From: Micromonospora sp. WMMA1363
Lineage (GTDB): Bacteria > Actinomycetota > Actinomycetes > Mycobacteriales > Micromonosporaceae
Direction of reading: 5' to 3'
NCBI RefSeq assembly: GCF_030345795.1
Contig: NZ_JAUALB010000001.1
Location: 2,289,001 to 2,353,000 of the forward strand
DNA: 64,000 nt
Position numbers and translations under genes: made by a program. Shown one piece after another: positions 17,567 to 27,084 of this stretch. Position 1 is the stretch's first letter. Each line of letters begins with the position of its first letter. The notes under the pieces are model-generated. The model ran no database searches, was not told the origin of the DNA, and saw only the letters and a list, made by a program, of their open reading frames with translations.

Positions 17567-18658
17567 GTCCCTCCCCCTCTTCTTCCGTCCCTGTCCCGTC
17601 CCCCGGGGTCGGCCGCCGCGCGGTCGACCCCGCCCCCGGTTGGTGCATCGCCCGGACCCGCCGGCGGTACCGTTCGCGGTCGGTACGCCGGTGCTGCTCC
17701 GCGGCCGGGTCAAGCCGCTCCGCGGCCCGCAGCCGCACCGAGGCGGCTCGCGGGTTCCCCGCGACCTCCACCTCGCTCGGCAGTTCCGCGCCCCGGCTGA
17801 GTAGCCGGAACGTCGGACCGGACCCGGGCAGTTCGACCGGAAGGTCGACCGGGCCCGTGCTGCGGACCCGGTCGGCCAGCGCCGCCTTGGTAAGCCGGTC
17901 CTCCAGCGAGTGGTAGGACAGAACCACCAGGCGGCCCCCCACCGTGAGCCGGTCGAGCGCCGCCGGCAACGCCGCCTCCAGCGCCGCCAGCTCTTTGTTT
18001 ACCTCTATCCGTAAAGCCTGGAACGTTCTCTTTGCCGGGTGACCGCCGGTCCGTCGGGCTGGCGCCGGGATACTCTCCCGGACCAGCTCGGCCAACCGCG
18101 CCGACGAGGTGATCGGAGCGCCCTCCCGCTCGCGGACGATCGCCGACGCGATCCGGGTCGCGAACTTCTCCTCGCCGTAGACCCGCAACACTCGGGCCAA
18201 CTGCGGATGGGAGTAGGTGTTGACCACCTCCTCGGCGGTCACCCCCGGGTCTGGTCCATCCGCATGTCCAGCGGGGCGTCCTGCGCGTACGCGAACCCGC
18301 GGTCGGGCGCGTCGAGCTGTAACGAGGAGACGCCGAGGTCGAACAGGACCGCGTCGACAGCTGGAAGGCCGAGCCGGTCCAGCACCTCGGGCAGCTCGTC
18401 GTAGACCGCGTGCTCCAGGTGGATCCGGTCGGCGAAGCGCGCCAGCCGTACCCGTGCGTGCGCCAGCGCCTCGGTGTCCCGGTCGAGCCCGACCAGAACG
18501 GTGTGCGGGTGCGTCGCCAGCACCGCCTCGGCGTGTCCGCCGAGGCCCAGCGTGGCGTCGACATGGACCGTCCGCTCGCCCCGGCCCAGCGCGGGAGCCA
18601 GCAGCTCGAGACACCGCTCGAGCAGCACCGGCACGTGCGTACCGCGTAGCTCCCCCAT
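17559..18658 (-). pseudogene. rsmH: rsmH, 16S rRNA m4C1402 methyltransferase, frameshifted
   Basis: RsmH (MraW) N4-methylates C1402 of 16S rRNA using SAM. The N-terminal half reads from ATG 18658 ([20 protein letters not shown], then the SAM site [17 protein letters not shown]) to DMRMDQTRG and a stop at 18239. The C-terminal half continues in another frame from [19 protein letters not shown] to 17559. Joining them needs one extra G in the coding-strand run of five G (18242-18246 as C on the plus strand); the joined product would be about 366 residues with no other damage. Both halves are well conserved, so a sequencing error is at least as likely as a real mutation. Confidence 0.88.
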
Positions 18659-18862
18659 GTCGACCCCCACTGTTCAGATCCGTCCGTCGTCTAGCGCCTG
18701 TCGTCGGACGACGCCGTACCGTCGTACCGCCAGATCCCCATCCGCTCCCGCCCGCCTTCCGGCCACGGCCCCCCATCGGATCGTGCGCCTGGCACCGGGG
18801 AAGGGATGCCAGGAACTCGAAAGCGGCTGGAGATCTCGCAGTACGCCGGGCGCCGTCACGCC

Positions 18863-19294
18863 CTACAGACCGCCGGGCAGCACCCCCTCCTCGATGTCGG
18901 CGAAGCCGTCTTCGCTCTCCGCGAGGTAGGTCTCCCAGGCGACCTTGTCCCAGATCTCCACTCGGGTGTGCGCGCCGATCACAACCAGATCGCGGTCGAG
19001 GGCGGCATACTCCCGCAGGTGGGCCGGGATGGTGACCCGCCCCTGCTTGTCGGGAACCTCGTCGTGCGCGCTGGCGAAGAAGACCCGACCGTAAGCCCGG
19101 GCCGCCTTGTGTGTCATGGGTTGGGCGCGCAGCTGATCCGCGATTCGGTGGAACTCGGGCGTCGGAAAAACGTAGAGGCAGCGCTCCTGCCCTTTGGTGA
19201 TCACGACACCCCCCGCCAGCTCGTCCCGGAACTTCGCCGGAAGGATCAACCGGCCCTTGTCGTCCAGACGCGGGGTGTGGGTGCCGAGGAACAT
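18863..19294 (-). CDS. mraZ: Transcriptional regulator MraZ
   Basis: MraZ is the DNA-binding ring protein that opens dcw clusters and represses its own promoter by binding short G-rich direct repeats. The 143-residue product has two SpoVT/AbrB-type halves, with [16 protein letters not shown] (about 11-26) and [16 protein letters not shown] (about 82-97). Start [15 protein letters not shown] at 19294 is preceded by a G-rich ribosome site; the frame extends upstream to 19954 without homology. The gap of about 200 bp to rsmH is longer than other gaps in the cluster. Three direct repeats overlie its promoter. Confidence 0.96.
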   Translation of the reverse strand: MFLGTHTPRLDDKGRLILPAKFRDELAGGVVITKGQERCLYVFPTPEFHRIADQLRAQPMTHKAARAYGRVFFASAHDEVPDKQGRVTIPAHLREYAALDRDLVVIGAHTRVEIWDKVAWETYLAESEDGFADIEEGVLPGGL

Positions 19295-19380
19295 CGACCC
19301 ACCCCCTCGCCCTTCTAGCGGCGTTCGCGGCGCCGCTAACCCCCCGGGCCGGTGGGCCCCTCCCGGCCTCACCATCGCGC

Positions 19381-19411
19381 CCCACTCTACTCCACTTCCC
19401 TCCACCTGCAA
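19381..19411 (-). promoter_or_regulatory. mraZ promoter with three MraZ boxes
   Basis: On the minus strand TTGCAG (19406-19411) and TAGAGT (19384-19389) form a promoter with a 16-base spacer. Three boxes of the form GTGGR lie at exactly 10-bp steps (plus-strand positions 19401-19405, 19391-19395, 19381-19385), covering spacer and -10. Tandem G-rich boxes at helical spacing are the known operator design for MraZ. The layout predicts autorepression of the dcw operon; binding itself is inferred. Confidence 0.75.
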
Positions 19412-19467
19412 CCAGATTTGCCCGCGCGGCGCGCGTCCTCGCCGACCAAAACCGCACGTCAGGAGGG

Positions 19468-19482
19468 GTGGAGCAGAGTGGA
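19468..19482 (+). promoter_or_regulatory. Two MraZ-like boxes facing murT
   Basis: Two GTGGA boxes lie at 19468-19472 and 19478-19482, 10 bp apart, on the plus strand. They have the same sequence and spacing as the boxes over the mraZ promoter but the opposite orientation, about 155 bases upstream of murT. The remaining part of this 343-bp divergent region shows no gene. Confidence 0.5.
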
Positions 19483-19637
19483 GGGCCGGACCGGCCGCAC
19501 GGCCGGCGTCCGCTTTCCGACATAGATCGACTCCGTCCGGCCGATGCCGGTCCGACCGGCCGCCGCGGCAGAACCGCACGAACGGTTCGCCGTCGGCGGC
19601 GATCTGGCGGGTCCGCCGGTGGAGTAACCTCGCTCGC

Positions 19638-20900
19638 GTGACGGACGCGAAGATGCCCCTACGGGCGAAGGTGGCCAGCTCCGTGTCGCGAACGGCCGCG
19701 GCGTTGTCGCGGGCCGCGGGTCGCGGCGACGGCTCGGTCATCGGCGGCTGGATCGGACTCAAGATCGACCCGGACCTGCTCGCCCACCTCGCCGCCGGTC
19801 GCACCATCGCCCTGATCTCCGGCACCAACGGCAAGACAACCACCACTCGGCTGGCCACAGCCGCCGTCGGCGTGCTCGGCCGGGTCGCCACCAACTCGTT
19901 CGGTGCGAACATGCCCAGCGGGCACACCTCCGCCCTGGCCAAGGCCGGCAGCACTCCGTACGCGGTGCTCGAGGTCGACGAGCACTACCTGGCGCAGGTG
20001 CTCGACGCCACCGACGCCCACGTGGTGGCGCTGCTCAACCTCTCCCGCGACCAGCTCGACCGGGCCAAGGAGGTCGCCATGATGGCGCAGCTCTGGCGCG
20101 CGGCGCTGGTCCGGCACCCGAGCCTTCGGGTCGTCGCCAACGCCGACGACCCGATGGTGGTGTGGGCGGCCAGCCCTCCGCCGAACCACGACCACCGGAT
20201 CACGCCACCGCGGGTCACCTGGTTCAGCGCGGGCCAGCGCTGGCACGACGACTCGTGGGTCTGCCCGGAGTGCGGCTCCACCATCGTCCGCGAGGGCGAG
20301 CAGTGGTGGTGCACCGGCTGCCCGCTACGCCGCCCCCAGCCCCAGTGGATGGTGGAGGACGACGGCGTCGTCGACCCGACCGGCGCCTGGCACAAGATCC
20401 AGCTCCTGCTCCCCGGCAAGGTCAACCTCGGCAACGCCGCCACCGCCCTGGCCGTCGCGGCGGAGTTCGGCGCACGCCCCGTCGACGCGGTGCTCAAGCT
20501 CGGCACGGTCTCCTCGATCGCCGGACGGTACGCGCAGGTCGAGCGTGACGGGCGGTTGATCCGGCTGCTGCTGGCGAAGAACCCGGCCAGCTGGCTGGAA
20601 GCGTTCGACATGGCCGACGAGGCACCGACCCTGCTCTCGATCAACGCCCGCGATCCCGACGGGCTGGACACCTCCTGGCTCTTCGACGTCGACTTCAGCC
20701 CACTCCGCGGCCGGCAGGTGCTCATCACCGGTGATCGGGCGTACGACCTGGCGGTCCGGCTCGACGTCAACGACGTGCCGTTCCAGCACGTCCGCACGTT
20801 CGCCGAGGCCGTCCGGACCGCCCCACCGGGCCGACTGGAGGTCATCGCGAACTACACCGCGTTCCAGGACATCCGAGCGGAGTTGGACCGTGTCAACTGA
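19638..20900 (+). CDS. murT: Lipid II isoglutaminyl synthase subunit MurT
   Basis: MurT is the Mur-ligase-like subunit that, with GatD, amidates D-Glu of lipid II to D-isoglutamine. The 420-residue product has the ATP loop [26 protein letters not shown] and [12 protein letters not shown] in the Mur-ligase middle domain. A Cys4 zinc ribbon (CPEC ... CTGC) is inserted in it, and the DUF1727 C-terminal domain contains [17 protein letters not shown]. Start is GTG 19638 or ATG 19653. The gene is divergent from mraZ, and its stop overlaps the gatD start by 11 bases, the standard two-subunit arrangement. Confidence 0.95.
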   Translation: MTDAKMPLRAKVASSVSRTAAALSRAAGRGDGSVIGGWIGLKIDPDLLAHLAAGRTIALISGTNGKTTTTRLATAAVGVLGRVATNSFGANMPSGHTSALAKAGSTPYAVLEVDEHYLAQVLDATDAHVVALLNLSRDQLDRAKEVAMMAQLWRAALVRHPSLRVVANADDPMVVWAASPPPNHDHRITPPRVTWFSAGQRWHDDSWVCPECGSTIVREGEQWWCTGCPLRRPQPQWMVEDDGVVDPTGAWHKIQLLLPGKVNLGNAATALAVAAEFGARPVDAVLKLGTVSSIAGRYAQVERDGRLIRLLLAKNPASWLEAFDMADEAPTLLSINARDPDGLDTSWLFDVDFSPLRGRQVLITGDRAYDLAVRLDVNDVPFQHVRTFAEAVRTAPPGRLEVIANYTAFQDIRAELDRVN

Positions 20901-21612
20901 AAGCCTACGTATCGTCTGGGTCTACCCTGATCTGCTGTCCACCTACGGCGACCGCGGCAACGCGCTGATCCTGGCCCGCCGCGCCCAGCAGCGCGGCTTC
21001 CCGGTCGAGGTGCTGGAGGTCCGTTCCGACCAGCCCCTGCCGGCCACCGCGGACATCTATCTCATCGGCGGTGGTGAGGACGGGCCGCAGGCGCTGGGCG
21101 CACAGCGGTTGATCGCCGACGGCGGCCTGCACCGGGCTGTCGCCCAGGGGTCGGTGGTGCTCGGTGTCTGCGCCGGCTACCAACTGCTCGGCGCCTCCTT
21201 CTTCGCCAAGGGCACGCGGTGCGCCGGGCTGGAGCTGCTCGACCTCTCGTCGGACCGGGGCCCCACCCGGGCTGTCGGCGAGGTGGCCGGCGACGTCGAC
21301 CCCCGGCTAGGGCTTCCGCCGCTGAGCGGCTTCGAGAACCACGGCGGGCGTACCCACGTCGGCCCCGAGGCGGCACCGCTGGCCCGGGTCACCGCCGGCG
21401 TCGGCAACGACGGGGCGACCGAGGGCGCGTGGCGCGGCAAGCTGCTCGGCACCTACGTGCACGGCCCGGCACTGGCCCGCAACCCGGCCCTGGCCGACCT
21501 GCTGCTGCGCTGGGCCACCGGTGTCAACCAACTCCCCCCGCTGGACGACACCTGGTCCGACCGCCTCCGTGCCGAGCGCCGCGCCGCGGTGGCCGCCGCC
21601 GCGCGGCCGTGA
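20890..21612 (+). CDS. gatD: Lipid II isoglutaminyl synthase glutaminase subunit GatD
   Basis: GatD is the class I glutamine amidotransferase partner that supplies ammonia to MurT. The 240-residue product starts at GTG 20890 ([20 protein letters not shown]), a start fixed by overlap with the murT stop. The catalytic Cys is in VVLGVCAGYQLLG (about residue 93), FENHGGRTHVGPEA follows, and the catalytic His is in GTYVHGPALARNP. YGDRGNALIL near the N-terminus is typical of GatD/CobB-type amidotransferases. The stop overlaps the next gene by GTGA, giving a three-gene operon. Confidence 0.95.
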   Translation: MSTESLRIVWVYPDLLSTYGDRGNALILARRAQQRGFPVEVLEVRSDQPLPATADIYLIGGGEDGPQALGAQRLIADGGLHRAVAQGSVVLGVCAGYQLLGASFFAKGTRCAGLELLDLSSDRGPTRAVGEVAGDVDPRLGLPPLSGFENHGGRTHVGPEAAPLARVTAGVGNDGATEGAWRGKLLGTYVHGPALARNPALADLLLRWATGVNQLPPLDDTWSDRLRAERRAAVAAAARP

Positions 21613-22346
21613 CCCGCGGTGGCAACCGTCCAGCCACGACCCGCGACGGCCGCCGCCCGATCCTGATCCCCACCCGCCGGCGGCTGGTACCCGATGCCGC
21701 GGCCGTCCGGTTCGGCGGGCTGCTGCTCCTGCTGGTGGTCCTCGCCCCGGTCGCGCTGCTGGCCCCCCGTCCGGAGCTGGCGGACCTGCCGGGGCTCGCC
21801 GACCGGCTGGGTGGGTACGCCCCGGTGGCCGCGGTCGTCGGCGGTGCGCTGCTGCTCGTCGCGCTGGTCCCGCGGACCTTCGTCACGCTGGCCTCCGGTG
21901 CGCTCTTCGGCGCGCTGGACGGGGCCGCGTACGCGCTCGGCGCGGCGCTGCTGGCCGCCGCGATCGGCTTCACGATCGGCCGGGTCCTCGGCCGGGAGTT
22001 CGTCGCCGCCCGGGTACGTGGGCGGCTGGCCCGGTTGGACGGCTGGTTCGCCCGGCAGAGCGTGCTCGGCGTGGTCACCGTCCGGCTGCTGCCGATCGCC
22101 GGGTTCGGGCTGGTCAGCTACGGCTACGGCACCACCGGCGCGCGGGTGCTGCCGTTCCTGGCCGGCAGCGTCGTCGCCTCCGCGCCGACCGCCTTCGGGT
22201 ACGCGGCGATCGGCGCCGCAGTGACCTCCCCCGACGAGGTCACCTGGTTCGCCGCCGCCCCCGCCGGACTCGGCCTGATCGCCAGCGGGGTGCTCATCTA
22301 TCGCTGGTGGCGCACCGAACGCATCCGCCGCCACGCCCCCACCTAA
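21609..22346 (+). CDS. VTT/DedA-like (TVP38/TMEM64) membrane protein
   Basis: A 245-residue polytopic protein of the TVP38/TMEM64 (VTT/DedA-superfamily) group, proteins implicated in lipid scrambling or transport across membranes. It has a hydrophobic N-terminal span (about 38-58) and the VTT core. Family-like segments are FVTLASGALFGALDGAAYALGA (two glycine-rich helices) and VRLLPIAGFGLVSYGYGTTG, followed by a final span ending in the basic tail RWWRTERIRRHA. Start GTG 21609 overlaps the gatD stop, so it is translated with murT-gatD. A role in handling lipid-linked wall precursors would fit but is only inference from position. Confidence 0.88.
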   Translation: MTRGGNRPATTRDGRRPILIPTRRRLVPDAAAVRFGGLLLLLVVLAPVALLAPRPELADLPGLADRLGGYAPVAAVVGGALLLVALVPRTFVTLASGALFGALDGAAYALGAALLAAAIGFTIGRVLGREFVAARVRGRLARLDGWFARQSVLGVVTVRLLPIAGFGLVSYGYGTTGARVLPFLAGSVVASAPTAFGYAAIGAAVTSPDEVTWFAAAPAGLGLIASGVLIYRWWRTERIRRHAPT

Positions 22347-22516
22347 CCCGCCCGCCCACCCGTCCGTGCCCTCGCGCCAACGTCCGCGCGCTGTTCGGGG
22401 ACGGTGTGCCGTCCGGCGCCTGGCGCACGTACGCCGCCTGGCCGTGGTCGCCGCGCTGATCACCACCCTGGCACTGCGCCACCGCGACCCGTAGACCAGC
22501 TTTGTCCCATCTCGCC

Positions 22517-22584
22517 GATCATGGCAGTTGTGGTGGGGATCGGCCGCTCGTCGCGGGCGATCCGGGCACCACCACTCCATGATC
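22517..22584. repeat. Imperfect inverted repeat between convergent genes
   Basis: Two arms of about 25 bases (22517-22541 and 22559-22584) both begin or end with GATCATGG and contain GTGGTG. They can fold into one long imperfect hairpin. The element lies in the 249-bp gap between the convergent VTT gene and leuS, where a bidirectional transcription stop would be useful; no U-tract follows. I see no gene in the gap. Confidence 0.5.
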
Positions 22585-22595
22585 GACGGGGGGCG

Positions 22596-25436
22596 TCAGG
22601 CGACGACGGAGACCATTCGGCCGGGGACGACGATGACCTTGCGGGGCGCCTTGCCAGCCAGGAACGCGGCGACCGCGTCCAGAGCTTCCGCGCGCACGTC
22701 GTCCTGGGTGGCGTCGACGGGCACCTCGACCCGGCCGCGCACCTTCCCGTTGACCTGCACCGGGTAGGTCACCGTCTCGGCCACCAGCAGGGCCGGGTCC
22801 GCCACCGGGAAGTCCGCGTACGTCAGCGAGGTCTGGTGCCCCATCCGGCGCCACAGCTCCTCCGCCACGTGCGGGGCGAACGGGGCCAGCATCAGCACCA
22901 GCGGCTCGGCCACCTCGCGCGGGGTCTCCGGCAGCCGGGTCAGCGCGTTGGTCAGCTCGATCAGCTTGGCGATCGCGGTGTTGAACCGGATCCCCTCCAT
23001 GTCGGCCCGGACACCGTCGACCACCTTGTGCAGCAGCCGGCGGGTCGCCTCGTCGGCCGGGGTGTCGACCACCCGTAGCGCGCCGCTCCGCTCGTCCACG
23101 ACCGCCCGCCACACCCGCTGCAGGAACCGGAACGAGCCGACCACCGCCCGGGTCTCCCACGGACGGGAGACCTCCAACGGGCCCATCGACATCTCGTACA
23201 CCCGGAAGGTGTCCGCCCCGTACGCGGCGCACATCTCGTCCGGGGTCACCACGTTCTTCAGGGACTTGCCCATCTTGCCGTACTCGCGGTTGACCTGGAC
23301 GTCGCCCAGCCAGTGGCCGCCGTCCCGCTCGGCCACCTCCTCCGCCGGCACGTACGCCCCACGCGCGTCGGTGTACGCGTACGCCTGGATGTAGCCCTGG
23401 TTGAACAGCTTCCGGAACGGCTCCAACGAGGACACGTGGCCCAGGTCGTACAGCACCTTGTGCCAGAAGCGGGCGTACAGCAGGTGTAGTACCGCGTGCT
23501 CGGCGCCGCCGACGTACAGGTCGGTGCCCCCGCAGTCGCCCTCGCCGCGCGGTCCCATCCAGTACCGCTCGTTCTCCGGGTCGACGAAGCGGTCGGCGTT
23601 GGTCGGGTCCAGGTAACGCAGCTCGTACCAGCAGGAGCCGGCCCACTGCGGCATCACGTTGGTCTCGCGGGTGTACCGCTTCGGCCCGTCGCCCAGGTCC
23701 AGCTCGACCTCGACCCAGTCGCGGCGGCGGGACAGCGGCGTCTCCGGGTTCGACGCCGCGTCCTGCGGGTCGAACGTGCGCGGCGAGAAGTCGTCCACCT
23801 CGGGCAGTTCGACCGGCAGCAGCTCCGCCGGCAGCGCGACCGCCGCGCCGGTGGAGTCGTACACGATCGGGAACGGCTCGCCCCAGTAGCGCTGCCGGCT
23901 GAACAGCCAGTCCCGCAGCCGGTAGGTCACCGCGCCCCGGCCACGCCCGTTCGCCTCCAGCCAGGCGATGATCCGCGCCTTGGCCTCGGCGATCCCCAGG
24001 CCGTTCAGGTCCAGGCCACGGCCGGGCGCGGCGCTGTTGATCGCCGGCCCCTCCCCCGCGTACGCCTTGCCGTCGAAGCCCTCGGCCGGCTGCACGGTCC
24101 GCACGATCGGCAGCTCGAAGACCTCGGCGAACGCCCAGTCCCGCTCGTCCTGCGCGGGTACCGCCATGATCGCGCCGGTGCCGTAGCCGGCCAGCACGTA
24201 GTCGGCAATGAAGATCGGGATCTGCGTGTCGGCGACCGGATTGGTGGCGTACGCGCCGATGAACACGCCGGTCTTGGCCTTTGTGTCGGCCTGCCGCTCG
24301 ACGTCGGTCTTGGCGGCGGCGGCCTTGCGGTACGCCTGGACCGCCGCGCGGGGAGTGGCGTGCCCACCGGTCCAGGCGTCCTTCGTCCCCGCCGGCCACT
24401 GCACCGGCACCAGCTCGTCCACCAGCTCGTGCTCTGGCGCCAGCACCATGTAGGTGGCGCCGAAGATGGTGTCCGGCCGGGTGGTGAAGACCCGGATCGG
24501 CTCGCCGGTCGTCGGAAAGTCGATGTGCGCGCCGGTGGAGCGGCCGATCCAGTTACGCTGCATCAGCTTGATCGGCTCGGGCCAGTCCAGGGTGTCCAGG
24601 TCGTCCAGCAGCCGGTCGCCGTACGCGGTGATCCGCATCATCCACTGCTTCAGGTTTCGCTTGAAGACCGGGTAGTTCCCCCGCTCGGAGCGCCCGTCGG
24701 CGGTGACCTCCTCGTTGGCCAGGACGGTGCCCAGCCCCGGGCACCAGTTGACGGGGGCCTCCGAGACGTACGCCAGCCGGTGGTCGTCGACGATGCCGCG
24801 ACGCTCCGCCTCGGTCAGCTCGGCCCACGGCCGCCCGTCCGGGGTGCGCCGCGTCCCGCCGGTGAACTCGGCGATCAGCTCGGCGACCGGGCGGGCCCGC
24901 TTCGCGCCGACGTCGTACCAGGAGTTGTAGATCTGCAGGAAGATCCACTGGGTCCAGCGGTAGAAGTCGGTGTCGATGGTGGCCACCGAGCGCCGCTCGT
25001 CGTGGGCCAGTCCCAGCCGGCGCAGCTGCGCCTTGTACCGGGTGATGTTCTCCTCGGTGGTGGTACGCGGGTGGGTGCCGGTCTGCACCGCGTACTGCTC
25101 GGCGGGCAGCCCGAACGCGTCGAAGCCCATCGCGTGGAGCACGTTGCGACCGGCCATCCGCTGGTAGCGGGCGAAACAGTCGGTGCCGATGTAGCCCAGC
25201 GGGTGCCCGACGTGCAGGCCGGCGCCCGACGGGTACGGGAACATGTCCAGCACGTACAGCTTCTCCGCGCCCGCGCGGGGATGGTCGGGGTCGGCCAGTG
25301 GGCCGGTCGGGTTGGGGGCGTGGAAGGTGCCCTCGCGTTCCCAGATGTCCTGCCAGCGGTTCTCGATCTCGTCGGCCAGGGCCGCCGTGTACCGGAACGG
25401 GGGGATGTCGCTGGCCGGTGCCGCTACCTCAGTCAT
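22596..25436 (-). CDS. leuS: Leucyl-tRNA synthetase LeuS
   Basis: LeuS charges tRNA-Leu in the cytosol. The 946-residue class I synthetase has the ATP-binding HIGH variant HVGH (75-78, in [18 protein letters not shown]) and the KMSKS variant KMGKS near residue 720 ([12 protein letters not shown]). An editing (CP1) insertion carries [20 protein letters not shown], and the C-terminal domain ends with [12 protein letters not shown] and [14 protein letters not shown]. The start at 25436 ([16 protein letters not shown]) has a GAGGAGAG ribosome site; the longer frame to 25826 translates GC repeats and leader DNA. Upstream lie a Leu-containing leader peptide and a terminator hairpin, suggesting attenuation by charged tRNA-Leu level. 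Confidence 0.97.
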   Translation of the reverse strand: MTEVAAPASDIPPFRYTAALADEIENRWQDIWEREGTFHAPNPTGPLADPDHPRAGAEKLYVLDMFPYPSGAGLHVGHPLGYIGTDCFARYQRMAGRNVLHAMGFDAFGLPAEQYAVQTGTHPRTTTEENITRYKAQLRRLGLAHDERRSVATIDTDFYRWTQWIFLQIYNSWYDVGAKRARPVAELIAEFTGGTRRTPDGRPWAELTEAERRGIVDDHRLAYVSEAPVNWCPGLGTVLANEEVTADGRSERGNYPVFKRNLKQWMMRITAYGDRLLDDLDTLDWPEPIKLMQRNWIGRSTGAHIDFPTTGEPIRVFTTRPDTIFGATYMVLAPEHELVDELVPVQWPAGTKDAWTGGHATPRAAVQAYRKAAAAKTDVERQADTKAKTGVFIGAYATNPVADTQIPIFIADYVLAGYGTGAIMAVPAQDERDWAFAEVFELPIVRTVQPAEGFDGKAYAGEGPAINSAAPGRGLDLNGLGIAEAKARIIAWLEANGRGRGAVTYRLRDWLFSRQRYWGEPFPIVYDSTGAAVALPAELLPVELPEVDDFSPRTFDPQDAASNPETPLSRRRDWVEVELDLGDGPKRYTRETNVMPQWAGSCWYELRYLDPTNADRFVDPENERYWMGPRGEGDCGGTDLYVGGAEHAVLHLLYARFWHKVLYDLGHVSSLEPFRKLFNQGYIQAYAYTDARGAYVPAEEVAERDGGHWLGDVQVNREYGKMGKSLKNVVTPDEMCAAYGADTFRVYEMSMGPLEVSRPWETRAVVGSFRFLQRVWRAVVDERSGALRVVDTPADEATRRLLHKVVDGVRADMEGIRFNTAIAKLIELTNALTRLPETPREVAEPLVLMLAPFAPHVAEELWRRMGHQTSLTYADFPVADPALLVAETVTYPVQVNGKVRGRVEVPVDATQDDVRAEALDAVAAFLAGKAPRKVIVVPGRMVSVVA

Positions 25437-25526
25437 GGCTCTCCTCGCTTCGCTCGGCGCGGTCGTCTCGTGCGGTGTCGGTCGGTGCTCGCCGCCCGCC
25501 TGACGGAACCGGCCGACGACGGGCAC

Positions 25527-25588
25527 AAAAAAGCCCCTCGCACAGGAGGGGCCGCCGTGCTGTCGCGCGTTCAGCGCATCAGCACGGC
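25527..25588 (-). promoter_or_regulatory. leuS transcription attenuator (terminator and competing hairpin)
   Basis: On the minus strand the leader transcript contains a terminator, stem GCCCCTC/GAGGGGC (25546-25552 with 25533-25539) followed by six U (25527-25532). A second hairpin pairs GCCGTGCT (25581-25588), which holds the end of the leader peptide and its stop, with AGCACGGC (25554-25561), 8 of 8 bases. This is the classical layout for ribosome-mediated attenuation. The structures are read from sequence; the switching is inferred. Confidence 0.72.
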
Positions 25589-25617
25589 CCGGTAAGAAGC
25601 AGGAAGACTCCGGCCAT
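25579..25617 (-). CDS. leuS leader peptide
   Basis: A 12-codon reading frame, [12 protein letters not shown], with three consecutive Leu codons (CTG CTT CTT) just before its end. It stops at 25579-25581, inside the first arm of the competing hairpin and about 27 bases before the terminator stem. A TACACT -10 box ends 7 bases before the ATG, so the transcript would start at or next to the start codon and the peptide would be translated without a ribosome-binding site, as is common in actinobacteria. The Leu run matches the amino acid of the downstream synthetase. Too short for family evidence; the call rests on position and structure. Confidence 0.65.
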   Translation of the reverse strand: MAGVFLLLTGPC

Positions 25618-25624
25618 GTCCGGG

Positions 25625-25630
25625 AGTGTA
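25625..25630 (-). promoter_or_regulatory. -10 box of leuS leader promoter
   Basis: TACACT on the minus strand, 7 bases upstream of the leader peptide ATG. The -35 position falls in the GC-only tandem repeats, so no recognisable -35 box exists. Confidence 0.5.
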
Positions 25631-25632
25631 CC

Positions 25633-25770
25633 CCGGCCGCCCCGGCGGCCGGCCCCGGCGGCCGGCCCCGGCCGGCCCCGGCGGGCGGCCCCGGCCGGCC
25701 CCGGCGGGCGGCCCCGGCCGGCCCCGGCGGGCGGCCCCGGCCGGCCCCGGCGGGCGGGCCCGAGGTCACC
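25633..25770. repeat. GC-only 23-bp tandem repeats
   Basis: A tract composed almost only of G and C. The block GCGGGCGG recurs at 25681, 25704, 25727 and 25750, a strict 23-bp period with GGCCCCGGCCGGCCCC between; shorter degenerate copies precede it from 25633. It lies directly upstream of the leuS leader promoter, in the 594-bp region between leuS and moxR. The open frames through it translate to Pro/Gly/Arg/Ala repeats and are not genes. Such tracts are prone to copy-number change and to assembly error. Confidence 0.85.
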
Positions 25771-26030
25771 GGTCGGGGACCAGCGCCCCGCGCCCGCCGC
25801 GCTCCGACCGTCCGCCGCCCGGGCACCCGTCCGCGTCGTCACGCCTCCCCCCAGCGGGCGGATAATCGGGGCGTAAGCGACGGAGTTCCTGCGGCTGTCG
25901 GCGGAGACGACAAACATGGTTAGCCTGAAGGCCAGTGAGATTCCTGCGGCAGACGTGGCTCGCGTGCGACCCCCCTACAGCGGGCCCAGGTGCTCTGCGA
26001 AGCTGCCGTCCAGGCGACGAGGAGGAGCCC

Positions 26031-27083
<1,053 letters not shown>

Positions 27084-27084
27084 C

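Noticed and set aside
18239..18250. Programmed frameshift in rsmH
   Set aside because: No stimulatory structure or conserved slippery design was seen, and the same one-G loss in two unrelated genes favours a common technical or mutational cause.
25625..25917. Long minus-strand frame through the GC repeats as a gene
   Set aside because: It translates to Pro/Gly/Arg/Ala repeats with no family features; only its last 12 codons look functional, as the leader peptide.
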